Shown one piece after another: positions 1 through 6,873 of a DNA stretch of 9,125 bases. Position 1 is the first letter of the stretch, and every line of letters begins with the position of its first letter. This stretch comes from an uncultured Bacilli bacterium. Lineage in GTDB: Bacteria; Bacillota_I; Bacilli_A; RF39; UBA660. The notes beneath the pieces are model-generated. The model worked only from the letters and a program-made list of their open reading frames with translations, was not told where the DNA came from and did no database searches. A program made the position numbers and the translations under genes. The DNA lies in assembly GCA_947594675.1 (NCBI GenBank), contig CANQEF010000040.1, positions 1 to 9,125 on the forward strand, written 5' to 3'.

Positions 1-281
1 GACATATTTTGAATTATTACATCATAAGTAATATTTGCCTTTGTTGAAGTAGGATGAAATCCTACTCTAAGTTGATGTTTAGAAAACTCATTATAACTAG
101 TTATCATATTATTAGGAGAACCAGTTGGTAGAAAGTTAATTATTCTAATATCTTCCTCTGTTCTATAGGCTAATTCTCCTGTTATTTTTAATTCTTTATT
201 TAAAACAGAATAACCAATAGTCGTTAAAGCCACTACAAAAACTATGGAAAGCATTAAAAAAAGATTAATTTTTCTTTTCAT
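1..281 (-). CDS. Secreted/membrane-anchored protein of unknown function, 5' part only
   Basis: An open frame starts at the ATG at 281-279 and runs off the left edge (93 full codons, no stop seen), so the gene is partial. The N-terminus is MKRK followed by a hydrophobic stretch at about residues 6-24 and then GYSVLNKELKITG, which reads as a signal peptide or N-terminal anchor leading into an exported beta-rich domain. Near the edge the text ITYDVIIQN resembles strand patterns of extracellular Ig-like or camelysin/TasA-like proteins, but no family can be named. The Shine-Dalgarno is GGTGG at 290-286, only 4 nt from the ATG, so it is imperfect and close. A near-perfect sigma-A promoter with a G9 spacer tract lies about 45 nt upstream, suggesting phase-variable expression. 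That it encodes a surface protein is inferred; the function is unknown. Confidence 0.8.
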   Translation of the reverse strand, partial: MKRKINLFLMLSIVFVVALTTIGYSVLNKELKITGELAYRTEEDIRIINFLPTGSPNNMITSYNEFSKHQLRVGFHPTSTKANITYDVIIQNM

Positions 282-326
282 TTTTCCACCACCAAATTGT
301 GCACATTTTCCTTATTTTATAATACG

Positions 327-356
327 ATTATACCCCCCCCCGTCTTAATTTGTCAA
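327..356 (-). promoter_or_regulatory. Sigma-A promoter with a G9 homopolymer in the spacer
   Basis: On the minus strand TTGACA (356-351) and TATAAT (332-327) are both perfect consensus matches separated by 18 nt. The last nine spacer bases (341-333) are all G and touch the -10 box. Transcription would begin near 320 and give a leader of about 40 nt for the partial gene starting at 281. Length change in the G tract would move the spacer around the 17-nt optimum. The boxes and tract are directly visible; switching is inferred from homopolymer promoters known in other bacteria, such as Neisseria porA and opc. Confidence 0.88.
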
Positions 357-386
357 CAAAAAAATTGTGGAGTTTTTCCACAATTT
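357..386 (-). terminator. Intrinsic terminator of the glucosaminidase gene
   Basis: On the minus strand a perfect 9-bp stem (arms 386-378 and 370-362) closes a 7-nt loop and runs into a T-rich tail to 358. The TAA stop codon of the upstream gene (387-385) overlaps the 5' arm, so terminator and stop share bases. One base after the T tail the -35 box of the next gene begins, so the terminator insulates that promoter from readthrough. Confidence 0.85.
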
Positions 387-3300
387 ATTTTACTTCTAAT
401 TCAATACGATATCTTTTTTCTTCATTAACTCTAAAGGAATATTTCTTATTATCTATTGTTCCAACTATAGAATTAACATTCCTTTGAAGAAGTTCATTTA
501 ATTCACCAAAATCGCTTATATTAGCATCATTGGAAATATAAATAGCATAAATTCCTTTTGGAATATTAGATATATCTATACTAGCATCAAACCAAGCTCT
601 TGTCTTATCCTTATTATCATTCAAAGTAGCTCCCACTTTATAAAGTCCATCCGTTATACTACCTAGATTATATCTATATTGTTTATAATTTTCAGTATTC
701 TCAAAAATAATTTTTCTATTAACAGTTGCATTAGAAGATAAATCCATTCCGTAAGAATAAGATGTACCCTTTATATGAAGTTTATTATTAGTAAATTCTA
801 AGGTTCTATATTGATTATATTCATTATAAGTACTAGTAGAATTTTTATTACCAATCTTTTCACTTCTAATAATTAATTCTAAAGAAACATCATCATCTAA
901 ATAATTATTTCTAGTAGTTACAGTTTTAGTTTTTGTAAAAGTAGATATTTGTTCTTTTAATACTTTGTTACTTACAATAGAAAGTGAATAATACTTATCA
1001 TTTAAAGACATTATATATATTCTATAATCTCCATCAGGTAAATTATCAATGTCAAGTTCTCCTTTAAACCAAGAATAAGTATAATCTTTTCCATCTGTCT
1101 GATATACCGGTCTAGACATCTCGTTTTTATCAGTTATTCTTGATAAGCTTTGAACATGAATATCTTCTTCATTATCAATAGATTCATATACCAAGAAATA
1201 ATTAATATTAGTATTTAAGTTATTATCAATTCCTTTTATAGCATTGTATCCTTTAATAACTAATTCTTCATTTTGTATTTTTAAAGAATCAAAGTAGAAA
1301 ATAGCATCTTTTTCTTGTAGATTATCTGTATCTATATCAATATCTATTACTTCGACTTTAATACTTTTTTCCACCTTATGATTAGCAGAATCTGTTACTT
1401 GGTAAATTACTTGATAAGTACCTTTTTCTTTAGTATTTACTGTATTTTTTATTACTTTTAATTTCTTTGTTAAATCGCCATCTTCGGTATCACTTGCTGT
1501 TACTCCATCTAATTCATTAAATTCTTCATTTAAAAGAATTGTTTTATCATAAGCATTAATTACTGGAGATGAGTCTTCAATAACTGTAACTTTAATTTCT
1601 TTCGTTGTAGTTAAATTACTACTATCTGTAACTTCATATATTACTTTATATACACCAACTTCATCTTTGTAGTTATTTTCTTTTACTTTTAATTTCTTTG
1701 TCAAATCGCCATCTTCGGCATCACTTGCTGTTACTCCATCTAAAGCATTAAATGTTTTTCCTTTAGTAATGGTTTTATCTTTTGCATTAATAACCGGTTT
1801 ATTATTATTAGATTTAGAAGTGAATTTTTGTACAGAAACTGTTTTATAATTACCAAGAGTCCATCCATAAATATTATTGTTTCCTGATAAGTTTACTGGT
1901 ACTTTATACCAAAGATCATTTCCTACATACTTTTCTTCAAGAATTGGGGCATATGAATATGAATATAAACCACTGATTAAATATTGCTCTTGATCAATAG
2001 TAGTACTTGTTACCCAAGTATATTGATTACCATTTACATTAACCATGAAATAGCCATAATCAGCTGTTATCAATTTAAGTGAATCGGCACTAACCCAATG
2101 TTTTTGATCAAACTTATAATCGGAAGTTACAAGATAAGCCATTGGATTATTATTTTCATAAGCAATTGCATAGACCATTACATAACGATCTTTCTTTAAA
2201 GATATACCTGTATTTGAATCAAGGGTAGAGTCATAATAATAAGATGTATCTTTTGTTGAAACTGCTACTTTAGGTTTTAATTCAGTATTTTCTATTAGTA
2301 GGTCATAAGTATAATTTTTATTTTTATACTCAGTTAACTCATTAGGATTTAAATATCCATCTTTAGCTTTATTTATTTTTTTAACATAAGCAGCTGGTAC
2401 ATAAACAAAACTATTCCAATTGTAATCACCTGATGTTATTTCATTATAATTAGAATCTATATTTAAATCACTAATTATTTTATACCAAGTGTTATTACCG
2501 TTAATACTTTGCCCTTTTACTTCATCTACTATAACTAATCCATCTTCGGCCTCTGGATAATTATATATTAATTTGGAAGAAGAATTTGCCTCTTTATAGG
2601 CATTTGTTGGTCCTGTTACTACACCTAGTTGATATGAATCATAATCTTGAAGACCTAAAGCTTTGTCTAATGAATAATAGTTAGCAGCCATTTTTTCACT
2701 CCAAAAGGTATCAGAGGCATATTTAACATTCATTCCTATCCATTTATCACCAAATTGAGGGCCAAAATAACGCCAGTCTCTAGGATGAGCATATCCATAA
2801 GTAATCCATTTAGAGGCATAGCCTAGAATACTACTAGCAAATGATGCATACCAATTAGCAGCTTGTGTTGGATTAGAATCGACTGCATTAAGTCCGAAAC
2901 CATTATTTTTATTTATAGAAAGAGAACTTCTACCATTACCAGTTTCATTTCGACTAAGACTTAAGGCTAATATAGCATTAACTCCATATTTTTCTTGAGC
3001 ATAATAGAAAAATGTTCCTTTACCATATAGTCTTGAAGAGTTACCATCATCATCATTTCCATATACATCTTTTTTTATACCCATATTATTTCTTATATAT
3101 TCATCAATGTTAGTACTAGAATATTTTGTTTTTGTATGATTTGATAAATACATATAGTAGTTATAGTAAGGATTATTTTTATTTACTGAGTTATTGTAAT
3201 TATTATTTTTGTAATCTTTAATCATGGTAGTTAAATCTTTATAAAAATAGTGTCCATCATAACTGTAGTAGGTTCCAGCATCTAACATGGAAGGTTTTGG

Positions 3301-3912
3301 TCCAATAGTACTTCCTGCATTTCCATAATATTCATTTTGTATTTTTGCAACATAATTATGTCTTATACTATCATTAGTTATGGTATAGCTGCTAGCTGAT
3401 TTAACCCAGGTAATAGGAACTATTTCATAATAATTTTGATGAATCCAACCAGTGAAATTTCCTATTTTTACTTTAGCAGTCCAAACATTATTTGAGTTTG
3501 AATAAGCTGTATCAAGATGGGCACCATCTACTCCACCATATAGAGAACCTGTATCCATGTACGTATATGATGATCCAGATAATTCACTATTGGTATAAAA
3601 ATTTGTCATATCAGGTGGAATTGTTAAATCAAGTAAAGCGACATTGGCATCTATAATTTTGGATTCATTATTTACATTTGTCAGAATAGCTGTTCCACTT
3701 TCACCATTTTTTTGCATAGCACTTTTAGCACTACCATAATCATTATGGCAACTTAAACGATCTATTGATCCATTTTTATTAAAACGAGCTACTTCAAAAT
3801 TACCACAAAGACTACGATATCGATAGTCACTTGAAGAGAAGGCATACACCTTATTCATATGAAAACAAGAAACGATAATAGCTAAGAAAATGAATAATTT
3901 CTTTTTTTGCAT
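385..3912 (-). CDS. Secreted modular endo-beta-N-acetylglucosaminidase (GH73, LytB-like)
   Basis: This 1175-aa exported peptidoglycan hydrolase is predicted to cleave the GlcNAc-MurNAc backbone, typically at cell separation. A signal peptide (residues 1-24, likely cut after VYA) is followed by an SH3-like module (about 95-168) and a linker resembling the region before the LytB catalytic domain. The GH73 domain (about 300-420) has the general-acid candidate Glu323 in RNETGNGRS, then NNGFG (336-340) and GMNVKYASD (393-401). Three SH3/GW-like modules follow (about 425-525, 548-615, 620-697), then two DUF5011-type Ig-like repeats (about 703-780 and 781-860) and two related beta modules of unknown family (about 870-1000 and 1034-1175). 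There is no LPXTG motif or C-terminal membrane helix, so wall retention probably depends on the accessory modules. AGGAGG (3926-3921) lies 8 nt before the ATG and sets the start. The gene is monocistronic with its own terminator. The general enzyme class is well supported; exact linkage and substrate are not. Confidence 0.9.
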   Translation of the reverse strand: MQKKKLFIFLAIIVSCFHMNKVYAFSSSDYRYRSLCGNFEVARFNKNGSIDRLSCHNDYGSAKSAMQKNGESGTAILTNVNNESKIIDANVALLDLTIPPDMTNFYTNSELSGSSYTYMDTGSLYGGVDGAHLDTAYSNSNNVWTAKVKIGNFTGWIHQNYYEIVPITWVKSASSYTITNDSIRHNYVAKIQNEYYGNAGSTIGPKPSMLDAGTYYSYDGHYFYKDLTTMIKDYKNNNYNNSVNKNNPYYNYYMYLSNHTKTKYSSTNIDEYIRNNMGIKKDVYGNDDDGNSSRLYGKGTFFYYAQEKYGVNAILALSLSRNETGNGRSSLSINKNNGFGLNAVDSNPTQAANWYASFASSILGYASKWITYGYAHPRDWRYFGPQFGDKWIGMNVKYASDTFWSEKMAANYYSLDKALGLQDYDSYQLGVVTGPTNAYKEANSSSKLIYNYPEAEDGLVIVDEVKGQSINGNNTWYKIISDLNIDSNYNEITSGDYNWNSFVYVPAAYVKKINKAKDGYLNPNELTEYKNKNYTYDLLIENTELKPKVAVSTKDTSYYYDSTLDSNTGISLKKDRYVMVYAIAYENNNPMAYLVTSDYKFDQKHWVSADSLKLITADYGYFMVNVNGNQYTWVTSTTIDQEQYLISGLYSYSYAPILEEKYVGNDLWYKVPVNLSGNNNIYGWTLGNYKTVSVQKFTSKSNNNKPVINAKDKTITKGKTFNALDGVTASDAEDGDLTKKLKVKENNYKDEVGVYKVIYEVTDSSNLTTTKEIKVTVIEDSSPVINAYDKTILLNEEFNELDGVTASDTEDGDLTKKLKVIKNTVNTKEKGTYQVIYQVTDSANHKVEKSIKVEVIDIDIDTDNLQEKDAIFYFDSLKIQNEELVIKGYNAIKGIDNNLNTNINYFLVYESIDNEEDIHVQSLSRITDKNEMSRPVYQTDGKDYTYSWFKGELDIDNLPDGDYRIYIMSLNDKYYSLSIVSNKVLKEQISTFTKTKTVTTRNNYLDDDVSLELIIRSEKIGNKNSTSTYNEYNQYRTLEFTNNKLHIKGTSYSYGMDLSSNATVNRKIIFENTENYKQYRYNLGSITDGLYKVGATLNDNKDKTRAWFDASIDISNIPKGIYAIYISNDANISDFGELNELLQRNVNSIVGTIDNKKYSFRVNEEKRYRIELEVK
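1452..1743. repeat. In-frame 61-bp direct repeat pair within Ig-like (DUF5011) modules
   Basis: The 61 bases at 1452-1512 recur at 1683-1743 with only two differences, both T/C changes. The offset is 231 bp, exactly 77 codons, so each copy encodes the same part of one Ig-like module (LDGVTASDxEDGDLTKKLKV). One difference is silent and the other swaps Ala for Thr. Outside this block the two modules are clearly more diverged. Confidence 0.9.
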
Positions 3913-3944
3913 AAAGCCAACCTCCTCATTTTATTTATAATTCT

Positions 3945-3953
3945 ATTATAGCA
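3945..3953 (-). promoter_or_regulatory. Extended -10 promoter of the glucosaminidase gene
   Basis: On the minus strand TGC plus TATAAT (3953-3945) forms an extended -10 element. At 16-18 nt upstream there is no good -35 box, which fits an extended -10 promoter. The start site would fall near 3938, giving a leader of about 26 nt that includes AGGAGG at 3926-3921. Confidence 0.65.
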
Positions 3954-4061
3954 GCTATTGGACTAGGTAGATGATTTAATTATTTTTTTCGCTTTTATTT
4001 GACATGTTTTTACAAAATTTTACATAGGATTTTGTTGTTTTTTAGGAGTTGATTTGTAAAC

Positions 4062-4090
4062 TTGATAAATTGAATTAAATTGGTTATAAT
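4062..4090 (+). promoter_or_regulatory. Sigma-A promoter of the LCP gene
   Basis: TTGATA (4062-4067) and TATAAT (4085-4090) are separated by the optimal 17 nt. Transcription should start near 4097, leaving a short leader with GGAGG at 4114-4118. This placement rules out the in-frame TTG at 4080 as the translation start, because it lies between the two promoter boxes. Confidence 0.85.
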
Positions 4091-4124
4091 TTATAATAGT
4101 GATTTGTGTTTGTGGAGGATTGTT

Positions 4125-6149
4125 ATGGCAAAAAAAACTAGTGAAAATACAAAAAAATCTAAATTAAGTTTAGTTTTAAATATATTACTTATAATTTCTT
4201 TGGTAACAAGTCTATTTGCTGCCTATGAAATTTTTTTATTAGATTCAATTGAAAATATTTTGAGATATGTTGTAATAGGAATTTTAATATTGATAGATGT
4301 CGTTTTACTCTTTAAAAGGATTCCTAAAAAAAGAAAAAAGAAAAGAAGAATAGGTTATATTATTTTTATGATTTTTTATTCTTTGTTATGTGGAAGTGTT
4401 GCAGGAGTCATTTTTTATATTTATGGACAGATAAGTAATATTAATAAGGTATATGTAACATATACTGCTGATTTGATTACTATGCAAAGTAATGCTGTTT
4501 CAAAGGTTGATGATGTTAAGGATTTTACTATTGGTATTTTAAATGACAAAAAGTCTCCTGAAGGTTATATTATTCCTCAAGAGATTGTTAAAGAAAATAA
4601 GTTAAATGATGAAAATGAATTAAAGTCATATGGTGATTATAATTCTATGCTTGTTGATATGTATACTGGAGAAATAGATGCTATGTTTGTTTCAAGTAGT
4701 TATGTTTCTATATTTTCTGGAATAACGGGTTATGAAAATATTGCGAATGAAACAAAAGTAATTATTTCTAAGGATAAAAAAATGCGTAAAACTTCGGTTT
4801 CTGTTAACGAAGGTCAATCTTCTGGTAAGGATATTAAAGAACCTTTTACTTTGTTACTTATGGGAATTGATTCAACTGATGAAGTTTTAAGTAAGAATGC
4901 TATTGCTAACGGGGATACGTTAATATTAATTACTTTTAATCCTAAGACTTTGAATGCTACTATGTTTTCTATTCCAAGAGATAGTTATGTTCCTATATCT
5001 TGTTGGTCTGGTAAACCTGAAAATAAAATTACTCATGCAGCTGCGTATGGTAATGATTGTATGATGAATACTATTGAAGAGTATTTTAAAGTAAATATTG
5101 ATTATTATGCTAAGATTAATTTTAAGGGTTTAGTTAAATTAGTAGATGCTGTTGGTGGTGTTGAGGTTGACGTTCCTAAGGAATTGTGTACTGATGATTC
5201 ATCACGTGGTGGTGAAATTTGTATTCCAGAAGGACATCAAGTATTAAATGGTGAACAAGCTTTAGTGTTTGCTAGAAATAGAAAAGCTTTTGTAGATGGT
5301 GATTTTGCAAGAGCTGAGCATCAACAAGAAATTATTATGGCTTTAATTAATAAAATGAAGAAGATTACTAGTGTATCTAAGTTTATGGAAATTTTAAATA
5401 CAATATCTAATAGTTTAGATACTAACTTGACTACTAAGCAAATTTTATCTTTCTATAATATAGGAAAAGATATTATTAAAAAGAGCTTGAGTAATGAGAA
5501 TGCAGATCTTGTAAATATTCAAAGATTATTCTTAGATGGTGTTGGTCAAATGATTTATGATGAGCGTGCGAGACTGGTTTTATGGGATTATATTCCTAAT
5601 GAAAATAGTCGTAAAGATATTATTCAAGCAATGAATGAAAATTTGGAACTTGTCGATCATCAAGCTGTTACAGAATTTAGTTTTTCAATCAATGAACCTT
5701 ATGAAAAGGAAGTTATTGGTAGTGGTCCATATAAGACTAACAATGCTTATAAGCTATTGCCTAGTTTTATTGGTGATAGCAAGGCGGAGGCGGAGGCTTA
5801 TGCAAGTAAGTATGGTATAAGTATTTCATTTATAGGAAATAGTGGCTATGTCGTTTCACAAAATTATCCTGAGGCTAAAAGGTTAGATTTAATAAAGGGC
5901 AATGTTGTTTTAACTTTATCGGGTGGTAGTAAAGTAGAAATTGATGACGATGAAGATGACGACGACAATAAAACAAGTAATAAAGATAAGGATAAAGGAA
6001 ATAGTAAAGATAAAGAAACGGATAAGGATGAAGATAAAGATAATGATTTAACAAATGATGAGGAAGATGATAACTCTCAATCTAATAGTAATCCTAGTAC
6101 TAGTACTTCTCCATCAATTGATGAAAGTAAAGAACAACCTGATGAGTAA
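4125..6149 (+). CDS. LCP (LytR-CpsA-Psr) family glycopolymer transferase with a PASTA-like domain
   Basis: LCP proteins move lipid-linked wall teichoic acid or capsule-type polymers onto peptidoglycan outside the membrane. The 674-aa start is the ATG 6 nt after GGAGG (4114-4118); an in-frame upstream TTG lies inside the promoter. Three N-terminal membrane segments (about 14-34, 45-63, 76-99) flank a very basic loop (64-75). Residues about 109-213 resemble a solute-binding-like accessory domain. The LCP domain (about 240-405) shows GDT (263-265), SIPRD (282-286), KITHAA (301-306), DAVGGVEVDVP (341-351) and the late R384/R386, DGD (391-393), R396 and QQ (400-401), all typical of phosphate and polyprenyl binding. 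A PASTA-like domain (about 545-600) follows, then a 70-residue Asp/Lys/Ser-rich tail. Old annotations calling the family transcriptional regulators are misleading. It is divergent from the glucosaminidase gene and convergent with the LTA operon. The particular polymer substrate cannot be told. Confidence 0.92.
   Translation: MAKKTSENTKKSKLSLVLNILLIISLVTSLFAAYEIFLLDSIENILRYVVIGILILIDVVLLFKRIPKKRKKKRRIGYIIFMIFYSLLCGSVAGVIFYIYGQISNINKVYVTYTADLITMQSNAVSKVDDVKDFTIGILNDKKSPEGYIIPQEIVKENKLNDENELKSYGDYNSMLVDMYTGEIDAMFVSSSYVSIFSGITGYENIANETKVIISKDKKMRKTSVSVNEGQSSGKDIKEPFTLLLMGIDSTDEVLSKNAIANGDTLILITFNPKTLNATMFSIPRDSYVPISCWSGKPENKITHAAAYGNDCMMNTIEEYFKVNIDYYAKINFKGLVKLVDAVGGVEVDVPKELCTDDSSRGGEICIPEGHQVLNGEQALVFARNRKAFVDGDFARAEHQQEIIMALINKMKKITSVSKFMEILNTISNSLDTNLTTKQILSFYNIGKDIIKKSLSNENADLVNIQRLFLDGVGQMIYDERARLVLWDYIPNENSRKDIIQAMNENLELVDHQAVTEFSFSINEPYEKEVIGSGPYKTNNAYKLLPSFIGDSKAEAEAYASKYGISISFIGNSGYVVSQNYPEAKRLDLIKGNVVLTLSGGSKVEIDDDEDDDDNKTSNKDKDKGNSKDKETDKDEDKDNDLTNDEEDDNSQSNSNPSTSTSPSIDESKEQPDE
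5938..6085 (+). repeat. Low-complexity Asp/Lys/Glu coding stretch in the LCP tail
   Basis: Near-repeats of GAT/GAC and AAAGATAA-type units encode an Asp-rich block followed by KDKDK-like segments. The composition is typical of a disordered extracellular tail, and the short units are prone to length change in multiples of three bases. Confidence 0.7.
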
Positions 6150-6181
6150 AAAAAATATGATTTTCGAAAATCATATTTTTT
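6150..6181. terminator. Bidirectional intrinsic terminator between convergent genes
   Basis: A perfect 32-bp palindrome centred on the CG at 6165-6166 starts one base after the LCP stop codon. It has a T run at the 3' side on both strands: on the plus strand through 6181, and on the minus strand complementary to the A run at 6148-6155. It can therefore end the LCP transcript and the opposing LTA-operon transcript. Confidence 0.85.
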
Positions 6182-6187
6182 ATTTAT

Positions 6188-6213
6188 AAATCTCACAACG
6201 AGATTTTTCTTTT
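6188..6213 (+). terminator. Second, plus-strand terminator in tandem
   Basis: A 7-bp stem (6188-6194 with 6200-6206) and a 5-nt loop are followed by a T-rich tail (TTTTTCTTTT, 6204-6213). The minus-strand reading lacks a T tail, so it acts as a backup for plus-strand readthrough into the convergent operon. Confidence 0.6.
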
Positions 6214-6233
6214 GTAGTTTTCCACAATTTTTG

Positions 6234-6860
6234 TTATTTTAATTCAACTAAACTTAATTTGATATCATCATGTACAAATATTAATGTTGCCTCTTTTTGG
6301 TAGTTTGAAAAATTATCAGTTGTATATGTCCAAGAGAGGTTTACTTTAAAAGCTTTTTCATCTATATTTTCTCCATATGAAAATTGGGTTTGTTCAGTTG
6401 AATTAATACTTATTTTATCTACTACTGGTAAGTCTTGTTTTCTATTATCATATATATTACTTTCTAAATATTTATAATAGGTATCTTCAGCATTTTTAAT
6501 AAAGTTATCTAAAGCATCTTTATGTATAAATTCAGTACCACCAATATCTGTTTTAGCTGTTTTATCTTTTAAAGAATAAAAGTCATATATAAACATTTCA
6601 CTTATTTTCTCAACATAGGCTTTTTCATCTATATCTTTAGCCTGTAAAATTGTTTCTAACTCTTTAAACATATTTTTATATTCTTTTGATTTGTTTTCTT
6701 TTAAATTGTATCCATATTTACTGATGGAATTTTCTATTTTAATAGCTTTCACTTCTTTGTGAATATCTAATGTCTTGTAAACAACTAATCCTAATAATAA
6801 GATAGTTACAAGTATAGTTGTTGAAACAATTATTATTTTAGGTTTTTTCTTTAGACGCAT
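6234..6860 (-). CDS. Single-pass membrane protein of unknown function, operon partner of the LTA synthase
   Basis: The 208-aa product has a basic N-terminus (MRLKKKPK), one hydrophobic segment (about residues 9-28) and a mostly polar extracellular part of about 180 residues. A helical region (about 40-95) leads to a section with DFYSLKDK, TDIGGTEFIH and a Tyr-rich helix, then alternating beta strands to the end. The helix-then-strand layout is compatible with an NTF2-like fold, but this is only an impression and I do not recognise the family. The start is the ATG at 6860-6858, 6 nt after AGGAG (6871-6867). An in-frame ATG at 6905 would add 15 residues and overlap the upstream gene, but lacks such a site. 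It lies 13 nt after the LTA synthase stop, with the Shine-Dalgarno next to that stop codon, so the two are co-transcribed and probably translationally coupled. A role in LTA synthesis or its regulation is inferred from position alone. Confidence 0.85.
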   Translation of the reverse strand: MRLKKKPKIIIVSTTILVTILLLGLVVYKTLDIHKEVKAIKIENSISKYGYNLKENKSKEYKNMFKELETILQAKDIDEKAYVEKISEMFIYDFYSLKDKTAKTDIGGTEFIHKDALDNFIKNAEDTYYKYLESNIYDNRKQDLPVVDKISINSTEQTQFSYGENIDEKAFKVNLSWTYTTDNFSNYQKEATLIFVHDDIKLSLVELK

Positions 6861-6873
6861 AGCTTTCTCCTTT

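Noticed and set aside
265..306. Possible 13-codon upstream ORF in the leader of the gene at 281
   Set aside because: It overlaps the real start out of frame and its AGGA is too close to its ATG; chance is the simplest explanation.
3999..4004. Perfect TTGACA on the plus strand in the divergent region
   Set aside because: No acceptable -10 box lies 16-18 nt downstream; the better promoter is at 4062-4090.
4080..4124. In-frame 15-residue N-terminal extension of the LCP protein from TTG at 4080
   Set aside because: The TTG lies between the -35 and -10 boxes of the promoter and upstream of the predicted transcript start; the ATG at 4125 has GGAGG at ideal distance.
4130..4137. A8 run in codons 2-4 of the LCP gene as a second phase-variation site
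   Set aside because: Runs of A this long are common by chance in such AT-rich coding DNA, and the Lys codons explain it.
5635..5820. 61-aa open frame on the plus strand
   Set aside because: It is an out-of-frame shadow inside the LCP gene with no ribosome site and no family resemblance.
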